Assembly (NCBI RefSeq): GCF_001625215.2
Contig: NC_030388.2
Location: 25,222,558 to 25,286,557 of the forward strand
DNA: 64,000 bases
Source of the DNA: Daucus carota subsp. sativus
Lineage: Eukaryota > Streptophyta > Magnoliopsida > Apiales > Apiaceae
Direction of reading: 5' to 3'
Below, one piece after another: positions 47,000 to 59,206 of the stretch. Position numbers and translations under genes: made by a program. Under the pieces are notes generated by a model. It saw only the letters and a list, made by a program, of their open reading frames with translations. It had not been told where the DNA came from and searched no databases. Position 1 is the first letter of the stretch. Each line of letters begins with the position of its first letter.

Positions 47000-48851
47000 T
47001 GTAATATCCCGGTTTTTAAATTTAGATTTGATTATTATAGATCTAAATTGTCTAGATGATTATTATGTGGATATATGTATTGCGTGATGAAGTGTTATTT
47101 GTATAAGTGTTCGTGTGATTAATTATGATTAATTATGAATATTATGTGAATAATATATGAATTTTTATGAATTTCGTATTATCTAGTTTATTTGAATTGA
47201 TTGCTTATATGTGTTCGTGTTTGAAAGATTTCAATTTTTATAAGCTCGGGACAAAATATAGTTTAATTAGATATTTTCATACCGATTTTTGGATTGCTAT
47301 GTGATTTTATATTTGATTTATGGATTTAATTGCGTATATATATATTTGATTATTAATTATTTTAAAATCGTTTACTTAGCTTTTAAACCCCGAGGGGCTT
47401 TCGGGAAAATTTCGCCATTAGGCTATTTGGGACATTTTGAGCACTTATCGTATTTTAATATTTTCCAATCCGGAGTATGGTTTTCCTCGTAATTGGTCCA
47501 GCGCGACTTTACAGGTATTTTTTTTGTTGATAATTATCTGGTTGTCTCAAAATACGTGAAGCCTAAATATTTTCGTTATTCAGAAGTATATTCAAGGAAT
47601 ATTCCAAAGCATATTCAAGGAATATTCTATTAAAAATGTATATTCAAGGAATATTCCAAAGCATGTTCAAGGAATATTCTCAAAACTTCCTCTATAAATA
47701 GTTTTTTCTGTAATTTTATTTCGCACGTATAATCATTTCAACAGTTTTATTACGTGATTATCGAGAGAAACGAGTCGTGTTCTTCGTGTCCTTCACAATC
47801 AAACGAGAATTTGAAGACGTTATCGGATTCTGATGGAAACGTATGATTAGTCAAATCGAAGATCTCAACACGTAGAATCTAGCTTAATTATCCATATCAG
47901 TGTAGAATCAACAGGGGTTGGACGAGACGTGTATGCTCAAAGAAATTCAATAAGTCAAGGTATATTGCAGAGCGAATAAGAAATGAAATGAGGAAGCATA
48001 ACTTACTAAATGTGGGAATGAAGTTTTTGGACTCGAGATTTAAGTTAGAACGTTGTGCAAGGTAAGTATATACCGTACCTTTCACTGTGATATTTTATGA
48101 TGTTTTGGTGAACATTTTATTGATGATGTTCTGATGAGAAATGAGTATTCTTACATTGGTTCTGTGTGATGCTTCCTTTGGAAAGTAAAGTGTGATACTT
48201 TCTTCGGGAAGGAAAGCTAAACTAATTGTTTAGCTGGCCGGGATCCCCAACATTAGAACGTGTGAACGTGTTTGAATACTCATACTCATACTCATCTTGG
48301 TGTGTGATATATTTTGATGACTCTGATGAAATATTGGTTTGATTCATTAAGTTTTGTGAATAAAACTCAGTTGAACCGTACGGTATATGCTTACTGAGCT
48401 TTATGAGTTCATCCCTTTTTGTGTTACTAACTCTACAGAAAGGCTTAAAGATGTGACGCTTGATTTGTGATTGTGAGTAACGCCGATGCTAGACGAGGAG
48501 TCAGAATTAAGAATCCAGTGGTCGAGGAGTAGGCAGGGAGATTAATAAGGTTGGTCTTAGATAGAATTGTGTAATTGAGATTCAGTTGTAAACTATATTC
48601 GTAGTAGATTAACAGTGATTCTTCTTATCGAAGTTGATCTGATAATGGTAGTAGTTGATTCTAATTTCAATACTGTAATCTGAATGGGATCCTGTTGTTT
48701 TAGGGGGTTAAAATGTCCTCTTTTAAATCTTTAATTAAAGCTTTCAGGTTTTAAATTCTTTGGTTTTCAGAAATACAGTTTTTCAAAGGTGTTTTAAAAG
48801 GTTTTGTGTGGTGACTTCGGAATCTAGGCCCCGGAATCCTGGGGCGTCACA
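47000..48851 (+). mobile_element. Solo LTR, 1,852 bp, perfect 5-bp target duplication
   Basis: Begins TGTAATATCCCGG and ends CCTGGGGCGTCACA (TG...CA). TAAAC stands directly before (46995-46999) and after (48852-48856). No internal retrotransposon sequence, primer-binding site or second LTR is in the window, so recombination between two LTRs is the likely origin. A TATA box (CTATAAATAG) is at 47692-47701. Before it are four copies of TTCAAGGAATATTC (starts 47591, 47614, 47643, 47666). TGTAAYATCCC...GGGGCGTYACA ends are common in plant Ty3/gypsy LTRs, so I lean to that class. Confidence 0.85.
47591..47679. promoter_or_regulatory. Four TTCAAGGAATATTC boxes upstream of the LTR TATA box
   Basis: Starts at 47591, 47614, 47643 and 47666, with spacing 23, 29 and 23 bp, so the unit is a dimer repeated with a 52-bp period. 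Each box holds a GAATATTC palindrome of the GAAnnTTC type that heat-shock factors bind. It ends 13 bp before the TATA box at 47692. Confidence 0.5.
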
Positions 48852-48856
48852 TAAAC

Positions 48857-49477
48857 CAGTCAGTTCTGATTCCAAAATCTGCAACCATGACTAAAAATGA
48901 TTTTTTTTATTTCTCCTTTTCTTTAGGTCTTTTGAGGTTTTGAAAATTTTTTGAATTAAATATTATTCACGGAATTAGAGAATTTAAATAAAGTATTATA
49001 CTGAATAATATTTTTATCTTTATTTTGATATTTATTTGCATTCGATACAATTTTTTTTACAAAGTTTATACTTATAAAAACCACAAATCAGATTAATTGA
49101 ACAATAAATAATAATATTGAAATAATATTTAATAAATATTGATAATAAACTTGATAATACTAATTTTCTAGTGAAAATTATTAAGATATACAATGATCAA
49201 ATATAACTAAATACTATATTAATATTTGATAAGTTTTAAATTACAATAAAATATACTACTATTCATAATTTATATAAGTTAATTAAATTTCTAAAATTTA
49301 AATAATAAATTATCATCACTTGAATATGGTAATAAATGATGTATAATTTTTTTACGTCCGCTCTGGTTCGACATTTACTATCAAAATTGTAAAATTATTG
49401 ACAAAAAATGTATCTTAGACTTTATCTTTTCACATAATTTATATATAAATATTTTTATTTTATTACAGATACACGAA
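48857..49477. other. AT-rich spacer
   Basis: Very AT-rich sequence without genes or recognisable repeat ends. Confidence 0.4.
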
Positions 49478-51290
49478 TAAAACCAAACCAAACCAAACAT
49501 ACTCAGTATATCCCGCTTAGAGCAGCGTTTGAAGAGGGTAAGATGTACGCAGCCTTGCCCCTACCCTTAAAGTAGAGAGGCTGTTTCCGTGAAGACCCCC
49601 GGCTTAGTGCACAACAAATAAAATAGTGTGTGCTATAATAAGAATATAATACCTTAGCCCATGGCCTTCTTCACATGGGACTTACCCAAACATTTTTGAT
49701 TGGCGCTAATGCATCTGGTAATGACTGAGCTGAACCCTCCCTTAAAACATACACCATAACCCTCATAATCTCTGTGATCCACGAGACCTAGTCTCAACTA
49801 CTCTTATACGCCGTCTCCAATCATTCTTATCTAATGTCATATCACCCGTGAGATTTAAGGCTCCCATGTCCAAACTTAATTGATCAGCCCATGTCCGACG
49901 AGGCCGGCCCCTCTTTCTCTTACCCCGAACCGATATGTGTTCTACTCTCCTAACCGGTGTTGAATTACATTTACGCCGAACATGTCCATACCAATGTAAA
50001 CGTCCCTCCTTCTTAGAGATAGACTTAACACCTAAAAGACGTCAAAAAGTATCATTCGGTATATGATCTGTCATGGTGTTACCACAGATCCAACGCAACA
50101 TACGCATTTCTGCTGTCTCTAGCCTACGTTCCCGAGCCTTTCTCAATGGCCAGCACTCGGAACCATATAATAATGATGGTCTGACTGCTACACGATAGAA
50201 TTTACCCTTCAACTTCAAAGGTACATTCTTATCACACAACACCCCTGTAGCAGCCCGCCAACGAAGCCATCCTGTCGAAATACGATGTGTAACATCCGCA
50301 GAAATATCGCCATTACTCTGAATGATAGAACCCAAGTATTTAAAGGTATTAGTTCGTGGTACACGAGCCTCCGCAATACATACAACAACATCCGCCTCAT
50401 GAATCTCCTCACTGAAATTGGCCCAGAGATACTCGGTTTTAGAACGGCTCAGACGCAATCCATAACCCTCCAACGATATACGCCACTGTTCCAATTTCAC
50501 ATTAACCTCACTTCGAGACTCGGCGATCAACACAATATCATCAGCAAAAAGCATACACCAAGGCACCGGAGCTTGAATGTCACGGGTAATCACATCCAAA
50601 ACAATTATAAAAAGCAAGGGGCTTAATACCGAACCTTGATGAAGACCCACCTCAACTGGAAAATACTGAGTATCCGCAACGGGTGTCCTAACACACGTCC
50701 CCACTGCTGAATACATATCCTGTATGGTCCGAATATACACCTCCGGCACTCCTCGCGCTGCTAAACATCTCCAAAGAACGACCCGTGGTACACTATCATA
50801 AGCCTTTTCAAGATCTATAAACACCATATGAAGATCCTTACGACGCTCTCGATATTTCTCCATAAGACATCGAATGAGATAAATCGCCTCAATGATGGAC
50901 CTCCCAGGCATAAACCAAATTGATTCACTGAAATGGTAACAATTCTTCGAATCCTGCACTCAATAACTCGTTCCCAAAGTTTCATCGTATGACTAAGCAG
51001 CTTGATACCACGATAATTACTACAACTTTGAGCATCACCTTTATTTTTATAGATGAGTACAACAACACTTAACCGCCACTCACTCGGCATCCTGGATGTC
51101 CGAAATATAACATTAAAAAGAGTTGTTAACCATCGTACCCCCTGTTCCCCCAAACACTACCACACCTCAATCGGAATCTCATCAAGCCCAACTGTTTTAC
51201 CTTTACCCATCATGCCTAAAGCTATGCGGACCTCTGCCATAATGCTTCCATCATCCGGGTCGATATCAACTGCGAGCATATTCGTTTATA
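49478..51290 (-). mobile_element. 5'-truncated RTE-type LINE, reverse transcriptase remnant
   Basis: The minus strand at 50042-50959 reads a non-LTR reverse transcriptase with FIDLEKAYDSVPR, GLHQGSVLSPLLF and the catalytic FADD (in CMLFADDIVLI). The C-terminal LLYGSECWPLRKARERRLETAEMRMLRWICG block is typical of plant RTE elements. The upstream part (50815-51280, with RMPSEWRLSVVVLIYKNKGD and NYRGIKLL) lies in another frame, and a stop stands where EVWKCLGE would be. A frame shift and stops make it inactive. The 3' end carries the known RTE tail (TAAGGGTAGGGGCAAGGCTGCGTACATCTTACCC on the minus strand, shown in part) and finishes in GGTTTGGTTTGGTTT repeats. Confidence 0.88.
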
Positions 51291-51951
51291 CATTTCACAC
51301 CTGAATATTTGATACATTTTGCTCAAAATAAATGTTTGAGACGGTGATTATTTGAAAACTTGACCCGGAAAAACATGTATTTTCGGCGCTTTTGTTAAAA
51401 TTAGAAACTATTTTTATTTTGTACAAATATTATGGAAAATCTTATTTTCCAGAAAATGAACTATTCTATATGTTCGATATAAAAATGTTGCTATTTTTTA
51501 AAAATTTCAAAAAAGGGCATTTATTTGAAACAGAGCCCATTTCATATCATTTTAATTTAATTATTAGAATGTTGGATTTTCAGACTAATACATATTCTAA
51601 TAAATTTTGGAGGAGAAGAATGAATCGTAGGGATTTTCTATGGTGTGTCATGAACACATGCTAAACGTTCAATTCCATGTATTTAACTCATTTTTATAAA
51701 AGTACCTCAATCAAAATGAGCTAAACACCTAAGATTCATAATAAAGTATAGATAAATTTCACAATGATTCCGAATTGAGTGCAGTCAACTACATGGCCCT
51801 AAAAACTAGCTCAAGAAACACTCAAAATAAGAAGAAAACGTAGCGTGTGACAAGCAAAATTTCCATGCAGGAAGTAGGCCTAGCAAGCCATTCAACATAA
51901 CAAATATAAACACATTTCTTCTTCACGTAAAAACTTATCTGATCCTGAGAA
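51291..51951. other. VAMP upstream region
   Basis: AT-rich with no gene. The stretch just before 51952 would be the 5' leader of the VAMP gene. I see no promoter element that I would defend. Confidence 0.4.
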
Positions 51952-53299
51952 ATGGGACAGAAGTCACTCATCTACGCATTCGTGGCGCGAGGAACGGTGG
52001 TCCTTGCTGAGTACACGGAGTTCTCCGGCAATTTCACCACCGTGGCACAGCAGTGTCTGCAAAAGCTTCCTTCAACAAACAATAGATATACCTACACATG
52101 TGATGGCCACACTTTCAATTACATCCTACATGATGGATACTGTACGTTTTTTTTATTTTATGTTTATAATTTTTTGTGACATTTGTTTTTTTATTTACCT
52201 GTGGACGATGATTTATTTTATGACGAACTTGGTTGAATTATAGTATGTCCTTATGTGTCGCATTTTTCGAGTTTTGATTTTGTATATGATCGAGTGTACG
52301 TTTGTGGAAACCAGCAAATCTGGATTTTATTTAGACTTTATTAAAACTTAGATGTTTATCGGTTCTGTTTCGTAACTCACCAAACTGACTAAATCTCCGT
52401 TTATTTAATTAATTTCTGATTAATCTATCAATCTAGTTAATCTCTAATTAATCTTTATTACGTGTCAATTGTCATCACTGATTAAGTCTGATTCCCGTTT
52501 TTTACTACACTCTCGCACACTATAAATTAGATAAATGAATTCGGAATTTGAAGCATAAACGTTTTGTGTCATCCTGCAGCATACTGCGTTGTTGCAGTTG
52601 AGTCTGTTGGCACGCAGACTCCCATTGCGTTTCTAGAGCGAGTTAAGGATCAGTTTGAGAAAAGATACAGAGCAGGGGAGGCTGAAGCAGTTGCACCAAA
52701 AGGCTTAAATAAAGAATTTGGGTAATATATCTTGGTCTTTCAGCTTTTCCAAGAATATGATCGATCGTCTTTTTTAATGAGCATTTTCTACCCCCTGCTA
52801 TTGTAGTCATAAACTGAAAGAGCAGATGCAGTACTGTATGGATCATCCAGATGAAGTCAGCAAGATTTCCAAGGTGCAAGCTCAAGTTTCCGAGGTCAAG
52901 GGGGTGATGTTGGAGAGTATTGAGAAGGTAAGGAGATTACTATTGTTCCGTTTCAAGTATATTGTGTGTTTATAGTGAAAAAATAACACTTGGGCTGCAG
53001 GTTCTTGACCGCGGAGAGAAGATTGAGTTGCTGGTGGATAAATCTGAGAATCTTCGATCAGAGGTTAGTCTGATTGAAACACTGAATGTAACCTTGTTCA
53101 ATACTTTGTTTTTTAAATGTTGTTTTTTCACTTGCTTGTTTCTTTATTCACCATTCAGGCACAAGATTTCCGGGTACAGGGAACCAAGCTGAAGAGGAAT
53201 ATGTGGCTCCAGAACATGAAGATGAAATTGATTGCTTTGGCTGTCCTTGGCGCTATAATTTTGATCATTGTTCTGTCTATATGCCATGGCAAGTGCTGA
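51952..53299 (+). CDS. R-SNARE of the VAMP72 (VAMP7-like) group, 218 residues
   Basis: Five exons: 51952..52141, 52580..52721, 52807..52927, 53001..53063 and 53159..53299. All introns are GT-AG and the frame is open to TGA. A longin domain occupies about residues 1-115 ([28 protein letters not shown] at the start). The SNARE motif is at about 125-185 with the central-layer arginine at Arg155 ([17 protein letters not shown]). A basic stretch RNMW and a single C-terminal membrane helix (about 195-213) finish the protein. VAMP72 proteins sit on secretory vesicles or the plasma membrane and pair with syntaxin-type Q-SNAREs for secretion, including defence secretion and cytokinesis. Closest in memory to VAMP721/722/726. 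The DGYSYCVVA junction across intron 1 supports the model. Confidence 0.94.
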
Positions 53300-53779
53300 T
53301 GATTATAAGCGGTCCTTGTCTGCACCATTTTTGTACTCGTTTTGCTCTTAATATCACTAGATATGTTCATGTTTGATTGTTCAGTTTTCTTCATTGATTG
53401 AGCCTTCCCTTCCTTTTTGCTCTTAGGATTTGGGAAGTTAAGGATTTCCATGTAGTAGTATGCAATAAATACTAAATTTGTATACAAAGTTCATTTAGTT
53501 TTCTTGTAAGCTGCACTCTACATGAAGTAATCTACATATTTGCTTCTCTTCCATAAACAGTTGAACTGTTACTTCCTTGCTGCAATAGTGTCAAACCATG
53601 AAGTGATAATCTAACTTAGTATGGTAAAAATATTGTTTCCGATGAAAGATATGATAAATCAAGTATCTGAAGGGACATGTAATAAGTAGACAAAAGATAA
53701 TCTCATCCGGATTTTTTATTGATCTCGCAAAAAAGCCCCATTAGGTGAACAGCAACACCCTACATCGGAGGTTTATCCA

Positions 53780-53855
53780 TATATACAGAGGAGGTAATAG
53801 CGCAGTTACTATTATCTATATATACAGAGGAGGTAATAGCGCAATTACTATCAAA
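53780..53855. repeat. 39-bp tandem duplication between convergent genes
   Basis: ATATACAGAGGAGGTAATAG and the following bases occur at 53781 and again at 53820, with one difference (CGCAGTTAC versus CGCAATTAC). It lies in the 622-bp gap between the VAMP and TPR stop codons, close to the TPR gene's 3' end. Confidence 0.8.
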
Positions 53856-53921
53856 AACCTTATTTTCAAACAAAAATGTACATACTCATATCCTCTGAAA
53901 AGTGGAAATCTGAGTGAAAGA

Positions 53922-56066
53922 TCAGCATGCGAGTTGATCTCTATTTGCTGATATTTCCTCAAATATTGGAAGCCTTCTTGATCTAAACTGTGTTCTCTTG
54001 CTGATTAACTGGTCGAGACCCTCTAGAAAAGCATCCTCCAAACTTATTTCTGCACATAACAGTGGTGATGGCACGAACTGCCATGGCTCTAACTCCTTCA
54101 GTAGTTCTTTAGCACGATTTATTGACTTCAGGTCATCAGATCCTATGAGCTTACCTTGTAATATTTCATCAAGAATATGCTTAGCCTCTGGATATCGTTC
54201 TTGCTTGCTTAGGCATAGGGACAAATTACAAGCTTTATTGGCATCTGGGTCTATCTCCTGTGCTTTCCGGTATACTACCTCTGCAGCCGGGTAGTTCTTT
54301 TGTTGCATGTAAGCCCATCCTAAGTTTCCCTGCATTAAAATGCCAATTTTTAGAACTCATAATTATAGCTAGAATAGCCTACAATCTACTAGGAATGAGA
54401 TATGCAGTAATATAAATAAAATGTAATTTTGAATTGGCCTGTTTTTTCTTGTTACCACACTTTAAATAAAATGTAATTAAAATGCCAATTCTGAATTGCT
54501 GCATCACTAAGAAGGTACAGCAATAAATATTGTTTATTGGCAAAACTTGGAAAGTAAAGAGAAAAAAGAAATCGTAGCCTTTTTGCAAGCAAAGAATAAT
54601 TACCAGTATTCTGGATGTCTCTTGCTTGATTGTCACCTGGAATTTTCGTCCATGGGAACGAGCTGTTTTAGTAGGTTTTCCGTTAAAAGCTTCTCCTTGG
54701 TAAATCATCCGAAGTTTCTGCTTTAGCATTTCAATCTGCTCCTCTAATTTCCCACATTTCTACAATATCAAAGAATTTTTTTTCAGATTATGAAGCTCGG
54801 CTTCTTGTTTAAGCAAATTTGTAAATAATACAGAGTAACAGAAATTATAAAAAAGGTAATAGCATATAACACACAATAATTCATGTAGCTAACAAAGAAA
54901 AGAGTCAGTGAGTTCATTGTGCCCCCAATATATTGTTCACCTCAATCATGCAAATTTCTAGAGTTCAACTAGAATTGGAGAAAACAAACAAAATATATAT
55001 TTTCAGTATAACATACCTTATATAAGTCAATCAGCACATTGTCTAATGATTCTTGGGTTTGTTTAGAACAGAGCTGCCTGAAAGATTTGATAGCTTCAAT
55101 TGCTTCTTCCGCCCTATCTTGTTGTTTCATAACCAATGCCATGTCTTTGAGCGCGCTATCTACTCTATCCCCGCAATTTATGGCTTTCCAGAACAACACA
55201 ATTGCACCCTCTGGATCTTTTTCTACCAACTATAAATTATAATGCAACAGTAACAGACGGATATTAGTCACAACTAAATGGACTCATCGGAGCAAATCTA
55301 TCAGAGTAGCAATGCTACCTATTCTGAGTTGTGTTTGGACTAAAGATCAGGACAGATTAGTATTCACTTTCAAAATGAAGTGATCAAGCATGAAAGTGAC
55401 ATAGTTCTCATTAGGGTACTAAATACTAATTAACACATACCATTATCATCAAGAATGGCATCTTGAGAAATTCAGAAAAGTCAAAGGGCATTGGTGTCAA
55501 AAGGAAAGCCTCCAATCTTAATAATTTGATTACACGAGTTATGTAGTAATTGTAATACTATATACATTGACAGCAAAAATCATGGCTTGCTTCCAAGTTC
55601 CTTAACAAATTCATTAGTTATCCTCATCAATTGACTCCATACAATTACACATCCTAATATAGCAATGCAAATCAAATAAAATCAACCCATCAGTCTTATT
55701 ACTCAAATATTTGCAATGCGATTAATCACGAGAACGAGGTCCTGAGTACGATAGGTCACATAATAGTAAAGTTCACAAGTGACTTAAAAGAAAATGAAGT
55801 AAAGTTTGTTATGCATGAAGAAATATGCAGTGTATATGATTATATCGAAACATACATAAAAATAGGAAAAGATGTGAGCATATAGTACATACTTGAAGAT
55901 GCTTGGCTCTGACATAAGGACTGTCACCAGAAGGTAGTTTGTGAATAACATGATAAAGCTCTTGTTCTGTCTCTTCTTTTCTTGGGAAGCTCATCTTCAT
56001 CGTACTCAACTTGCCTTTCATCATCTTGTTTCTTTTTCTCTCACCAAAACCTCCGAGCCTCTCCAC
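53922..56066 (-). CDS. TPR protein of the SDI1 / POLLENLESS3-like family, 316 residues
   Basis: Four exons on the minus strand: 55893..56066, 55017..55229, 54604..54759 and 53922..54329. All introns are GT-AG, every junction is in phase, and the frame is open to the stop. Family signatures are YHVIHKLPSGDSPYVRAKHLQLVEKDPEGAI, FWKAINCGDRVDSALKDMALVMKQQDRAEEAIEAIKSFR, DNVLIDLYKKCGKLEEQIEMLKQKLRMIYQGEAFNGKPTKTARSHG, GNLGWAYMQQKNYPAAEVVYRKAQ and the C-terminal SRRLPIFEEIS. Tetratricopeptide-like helices lie at about residues 60-130 and 182-250. Arabidopsis relatives include SDI1 (sulfur-starvation response) and MS5/TDM1 (meiotic exit). The QQDRAEEAIEAIKS and LEPWQF-type sequence seems nearer the POLLENLESS3-like branch. 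The first ATG is used; later in-frame ATGs (residues 15, 16, 23, 25) are possible starts. Confidence 0.9.
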
Positions 56067-56092
56067 TCTATTTGTCTGTACTCTTAGTTTAC

Positions 56093-56117
56093 ACAGAGAG
56101 AGAGAGAGAGAGAGAGA
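56093..56117. repeat. AG (CT on gene strand) microsatellite in the TPR gene leader
   Basis: About twelve AG units just upstream of the TPR start codon at 56066. On the gene strand this is a CT tract, a common feature of plant 5' leaders and core promoters. Confidence 0.8.
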
Positions 56118-57021
56118 TTTAGTTAGCTGAAAGAGGGAAGAGAGACGATGATTGTGATACTATTTGCATTGGATCGAGAGGAGAATGAACCTGGACGCAA
56201 TGAAGACCAGGTTCTTGACATATGAGGTGTTTTACTTTTTATAAACAGGCGAATAATATACTTATTGTTCGCCACGTTTGTGCATTGGACGCGTGGGAGT
56301 TTCTTTACCCTTTCTACATTGTAACCAACAAACAAATCACAATGTTGAGGGGAACTATAAATATACCTAAAATACTCTAAGATTTTATTCTCTAAAAATT
56401 CTCACAGATCACATAAGAGTAGTTCAAAAAATCGTTTGTAACTTTATGACCTCTAAAATTATAAATATTTAATTTATAATATTCGATAAATAGAAATATC
56501 ACGAGTTTGGCTAAAATTATAAATAATAGAAATATCTTGCAATAGTTGAATTTTTCTTTTATTAAAATTTCTATAATATTTATTTATTTATTCTAACTGA
56601 TTCTGACTAAGAATTTCGTGCTAAAGATAGAAAATACCCTTTTTCTTCACATCCGGTATATTGCTAAGAAACTGAGAGGAAGTACAACATAAATGGTGAT
56701 TTTTTTGATGCGTTCTACAGGATAAATGATGTTTTTAAATATTTGCCATTTTATTTGACGATTAAGTAAAATGCAAGTAGTGAATTCATGAAGATTAAAA
56801 TAGCATGAACAGTTTTTCTCTCATTCGTCTAAAGAAAAGCTATGCCTCAACTTCTTTTTCAGGTCAGGGTGTCTGACCTCAACTTTTAGTTTGCAAATGA
56901 TCCAAAAAAAAAACACATTTTTTCAACAAATGTCGGTTCATAACTATTTTTTAATTATTATATACTTGACAAATTTTATTTTTTCGAAAATCAAAACGCC
57001 CGGCACGGAGGGATTAACTAC
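56118..57021. other. TPR gene promoter side
   Basis: AT-rich with no further gene. Nothing recognised apart from the leader's CT tract. Confidence 0.4.
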
Positions 57022-57440
57022 TAAAAACCCGTTTGGCTGGGCTTATAACTTATGACTTAACGTGACTTATTTGATAAACTGAGAGGTTAAAATGTCTGTT
57101 TGGATAATTTTAACTTATTCATGAGTTATGTGTTATTAAAAATATAATAATAAAAATAAAAGTGATTTATGAGTAATTTATGACTTAGGAGTAATTTCTA
57201 TCAGAATTTTTTCTTTTAAAAACTAGTCATCGAAAAAAGTAGCTCAAACTAACTTTTGGTTTTAAGTCAGTTTCTGACTTATTTATGACTTTAAGCCGAC
57301 TTCTGGCTTATTACACAAACATAACTTATTACACAAACAGACATTTTTCAGTTTAAAGTCAGAGCTGACTTAAAGCCCGGGTTTTAAGCTTAAAGTCAAA
57401 GCTGACTTAAAGCCCGGGTTTTAAGCGCAGACAAACAAAG
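57022..57440. mobile_element. MITE-like element with internal 37-bp tandem repeats
   Basis: Starts AAACCCGTTTGGCTGGGCTTATAACTTATGACTT and ends with TTTAAGCGCAGACAAACAAAG. CCGTTTGG...CAAACA ends resemble the element at 39468. Near the right end a 37-bp unit (GTCAGAGCTGACTTAAAGCC inside) is repeated at 57353-57389 and 57390-57426, and TTATTACACAAACA is doubled at 57308-57340. Borders approximate. Confidence 0.45.
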
Positions 57441-57569
57441 AGGCTCTAAAGTAAAGTAAAGATTATAATGGCCTCTTGTGCTTTTGATCTAATTAATTAA
57501 TGCGTACCTATGTATTTATAAAAAGCCGGTATTCTCTCCTTTTCACTTCAATTTCATCTTCCTACTTTA

Positions 57570-57923
57570 GAGCATCTCCCAATAAGTTCTTTAAACAAGT
57601 TCTTAAATGAAAAAATAGAGAGCATTAACAAAATGGAAGCTCCAATAGATTCTTAGAGGCTCTTCAAAACCTTAAGAGTCTATTCTCTCTCCTCTCTTTT
57701 AAGAGTCTCTTACTCACTCTTAAGTTATATTTTATTATAAAGTAATACAAGCATCCATTTTCTCTTTCCACTCTAGTATTGTAGTCCTATTCATTTAATA
57801 ATAAAATATTGTTTAAGAGTGGATGTAAAGAGTGTTGTTGGAGATGAATATACATTAAATTGTTAAGAGTGAATATTTTATATTATATTTGAGGAATGAC
57901 TTAAGAGACTATTGGAGATGCTC
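57570..57923. mobile_element. Tourist/Harbinger-like MITE, 354 bp
   Basis: GAGCATCTCCCAATA at the left, TATTGGAGATGCTC at the right. TTA stands on both sides (57567-57569 and 57924-57926). Rich in CTCTTAAGAGTC-type words. Confidence 0.72.
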
Positions 57924-58025
57924 TTAAATCAACCCCTGCACAACCACCTCTATAAAACAGTTTTTTAGTTTTTTCTTTTTTTTAGATAATGTAGGGGGTA
58001 GGGCAGCTGTACGTGCAGCTTCTTA

Positions 58026-58408
58026 GAGCATCTCCAAGAGCCTCTTTATTTAGGCTCCTAATTTGAGATTTGAAGAGGGAGAGGAAAAATGTTGCTCCAA
58101 GAGACTCTTAAGTGGCTCTTAAATCACTAAGAGCCTCTTGTTTCTCTCTCCTCTCTCCTCAAAGTTAAGAGCTACTACATTACTCCTAACTTATTTTTTC
58201 ACAATAAAAAAATCATTCCCTCCAATTCACCTCCATCTTTCCATCTCTTTTGTTATAGTGGAGCCCAATATATGAATAAAATATGAAATAGAGAAGAGAT
58301 GTAGAGAGTATTGTTGGAGTTTGCACTCTTAACTTTGTCCTAAATTACTAAGAGCCACATTTTTTATATTATATTTAGAAGCCAACAAGAAAGCTCTTGG
58401 AGATGCTC
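58026..58408. mobile_element. Tourist/Harbinger-like MITE, 383 bp, same family
   Basis: GAGCATCTCCAAGAGCC at the left, GCTCTTGGAGATGCTC at the right. TTA flanks at 58023-58025 and 58409-58411. It lies 100 bp from its relative at 57570. Confidence 0.75.
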
Positions 58409-58572
58409 TTAGCTACAGGTAAGTTTGTTTTATTGTTACTTTAATTTGAAGTACTAAAAACGGTCGGTTGCGGTTGTGGTTTGTTCAGCTGTTAGATGTT
58501 CCTGAGGGTCTTATGCCAACAAACAATAAACTTCCAACTCAAGCACACTCACATACTCTGGGCTGGCGTACC

Positions 58573-58900
58573 TAGACATGCACAAAAGATTTGTTCGGAC
58601 TAGATCATGACCAGGCCAAGAAAATTCGAATTTTTTCAAAAGGATTTTTTCAAAACAGACCGGGCCGAGCATTTTTAAAATGTGGGCCGGACCGGATCGC
58701 GCTTTTCCAAAAATACTACACCTGGTTCACTTATAAAAAGCCCAGATTTTTCAAAAATCCGGATAAAATCCAGCTTTTTGAGAAATACTAGGCCAGTTTT
58801 AGACCTCCGGACCGGACCGGACCACACTTGGTTTTTTTTTGCAGATCGGGTTTTTCAGATTTTTTTTCAGATCAGATTTTAGATTTTTTGGACATCTCCG
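58573..58900. mobile_element. Decayed hAT-like element with CCGGACCGGA words
   Basis: Flanks GGCGTACC (58565-58572) and GGTGTACC (58901-58908) match at 7 of 8 bases. The ends TAGACATGCACAAAA and, inverted, CGGAGATGTCCAAAA match at 10 of 15. The inside carries GGGCCGGACCGGATC and GGACCGGACCGGACC words separated by TTTTTC stretches, like the subterminal arrays of the other three hAT elements. Confidence 0.5.
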
Positions 58901-59206
58901 GGTGTACCTCGGGTACTGCACTGGCATCTGAAAGTACCTGGAACAGTCCTTTGCTTGTTCATCATTCTTCATACAATTGCCACCTCCAAATCCCAGCAGA
59001 GAAAAGAACCATGGACTTTAGTCCATCGCCATACAACGTAACAAAATAAAGGTTTAGCTTATAAAATAAATATTACGCTATAGATCCCCGTGCAGGGCTT
59101 CTACATAGTTAAATATGCTTAACATTTCAATGATATGCAATCCAGCAAACTCCAGAATTGAAATATAAGAAAAGCCAAATGGCTTGATAAAGAATATCTG
59201 AAAATT

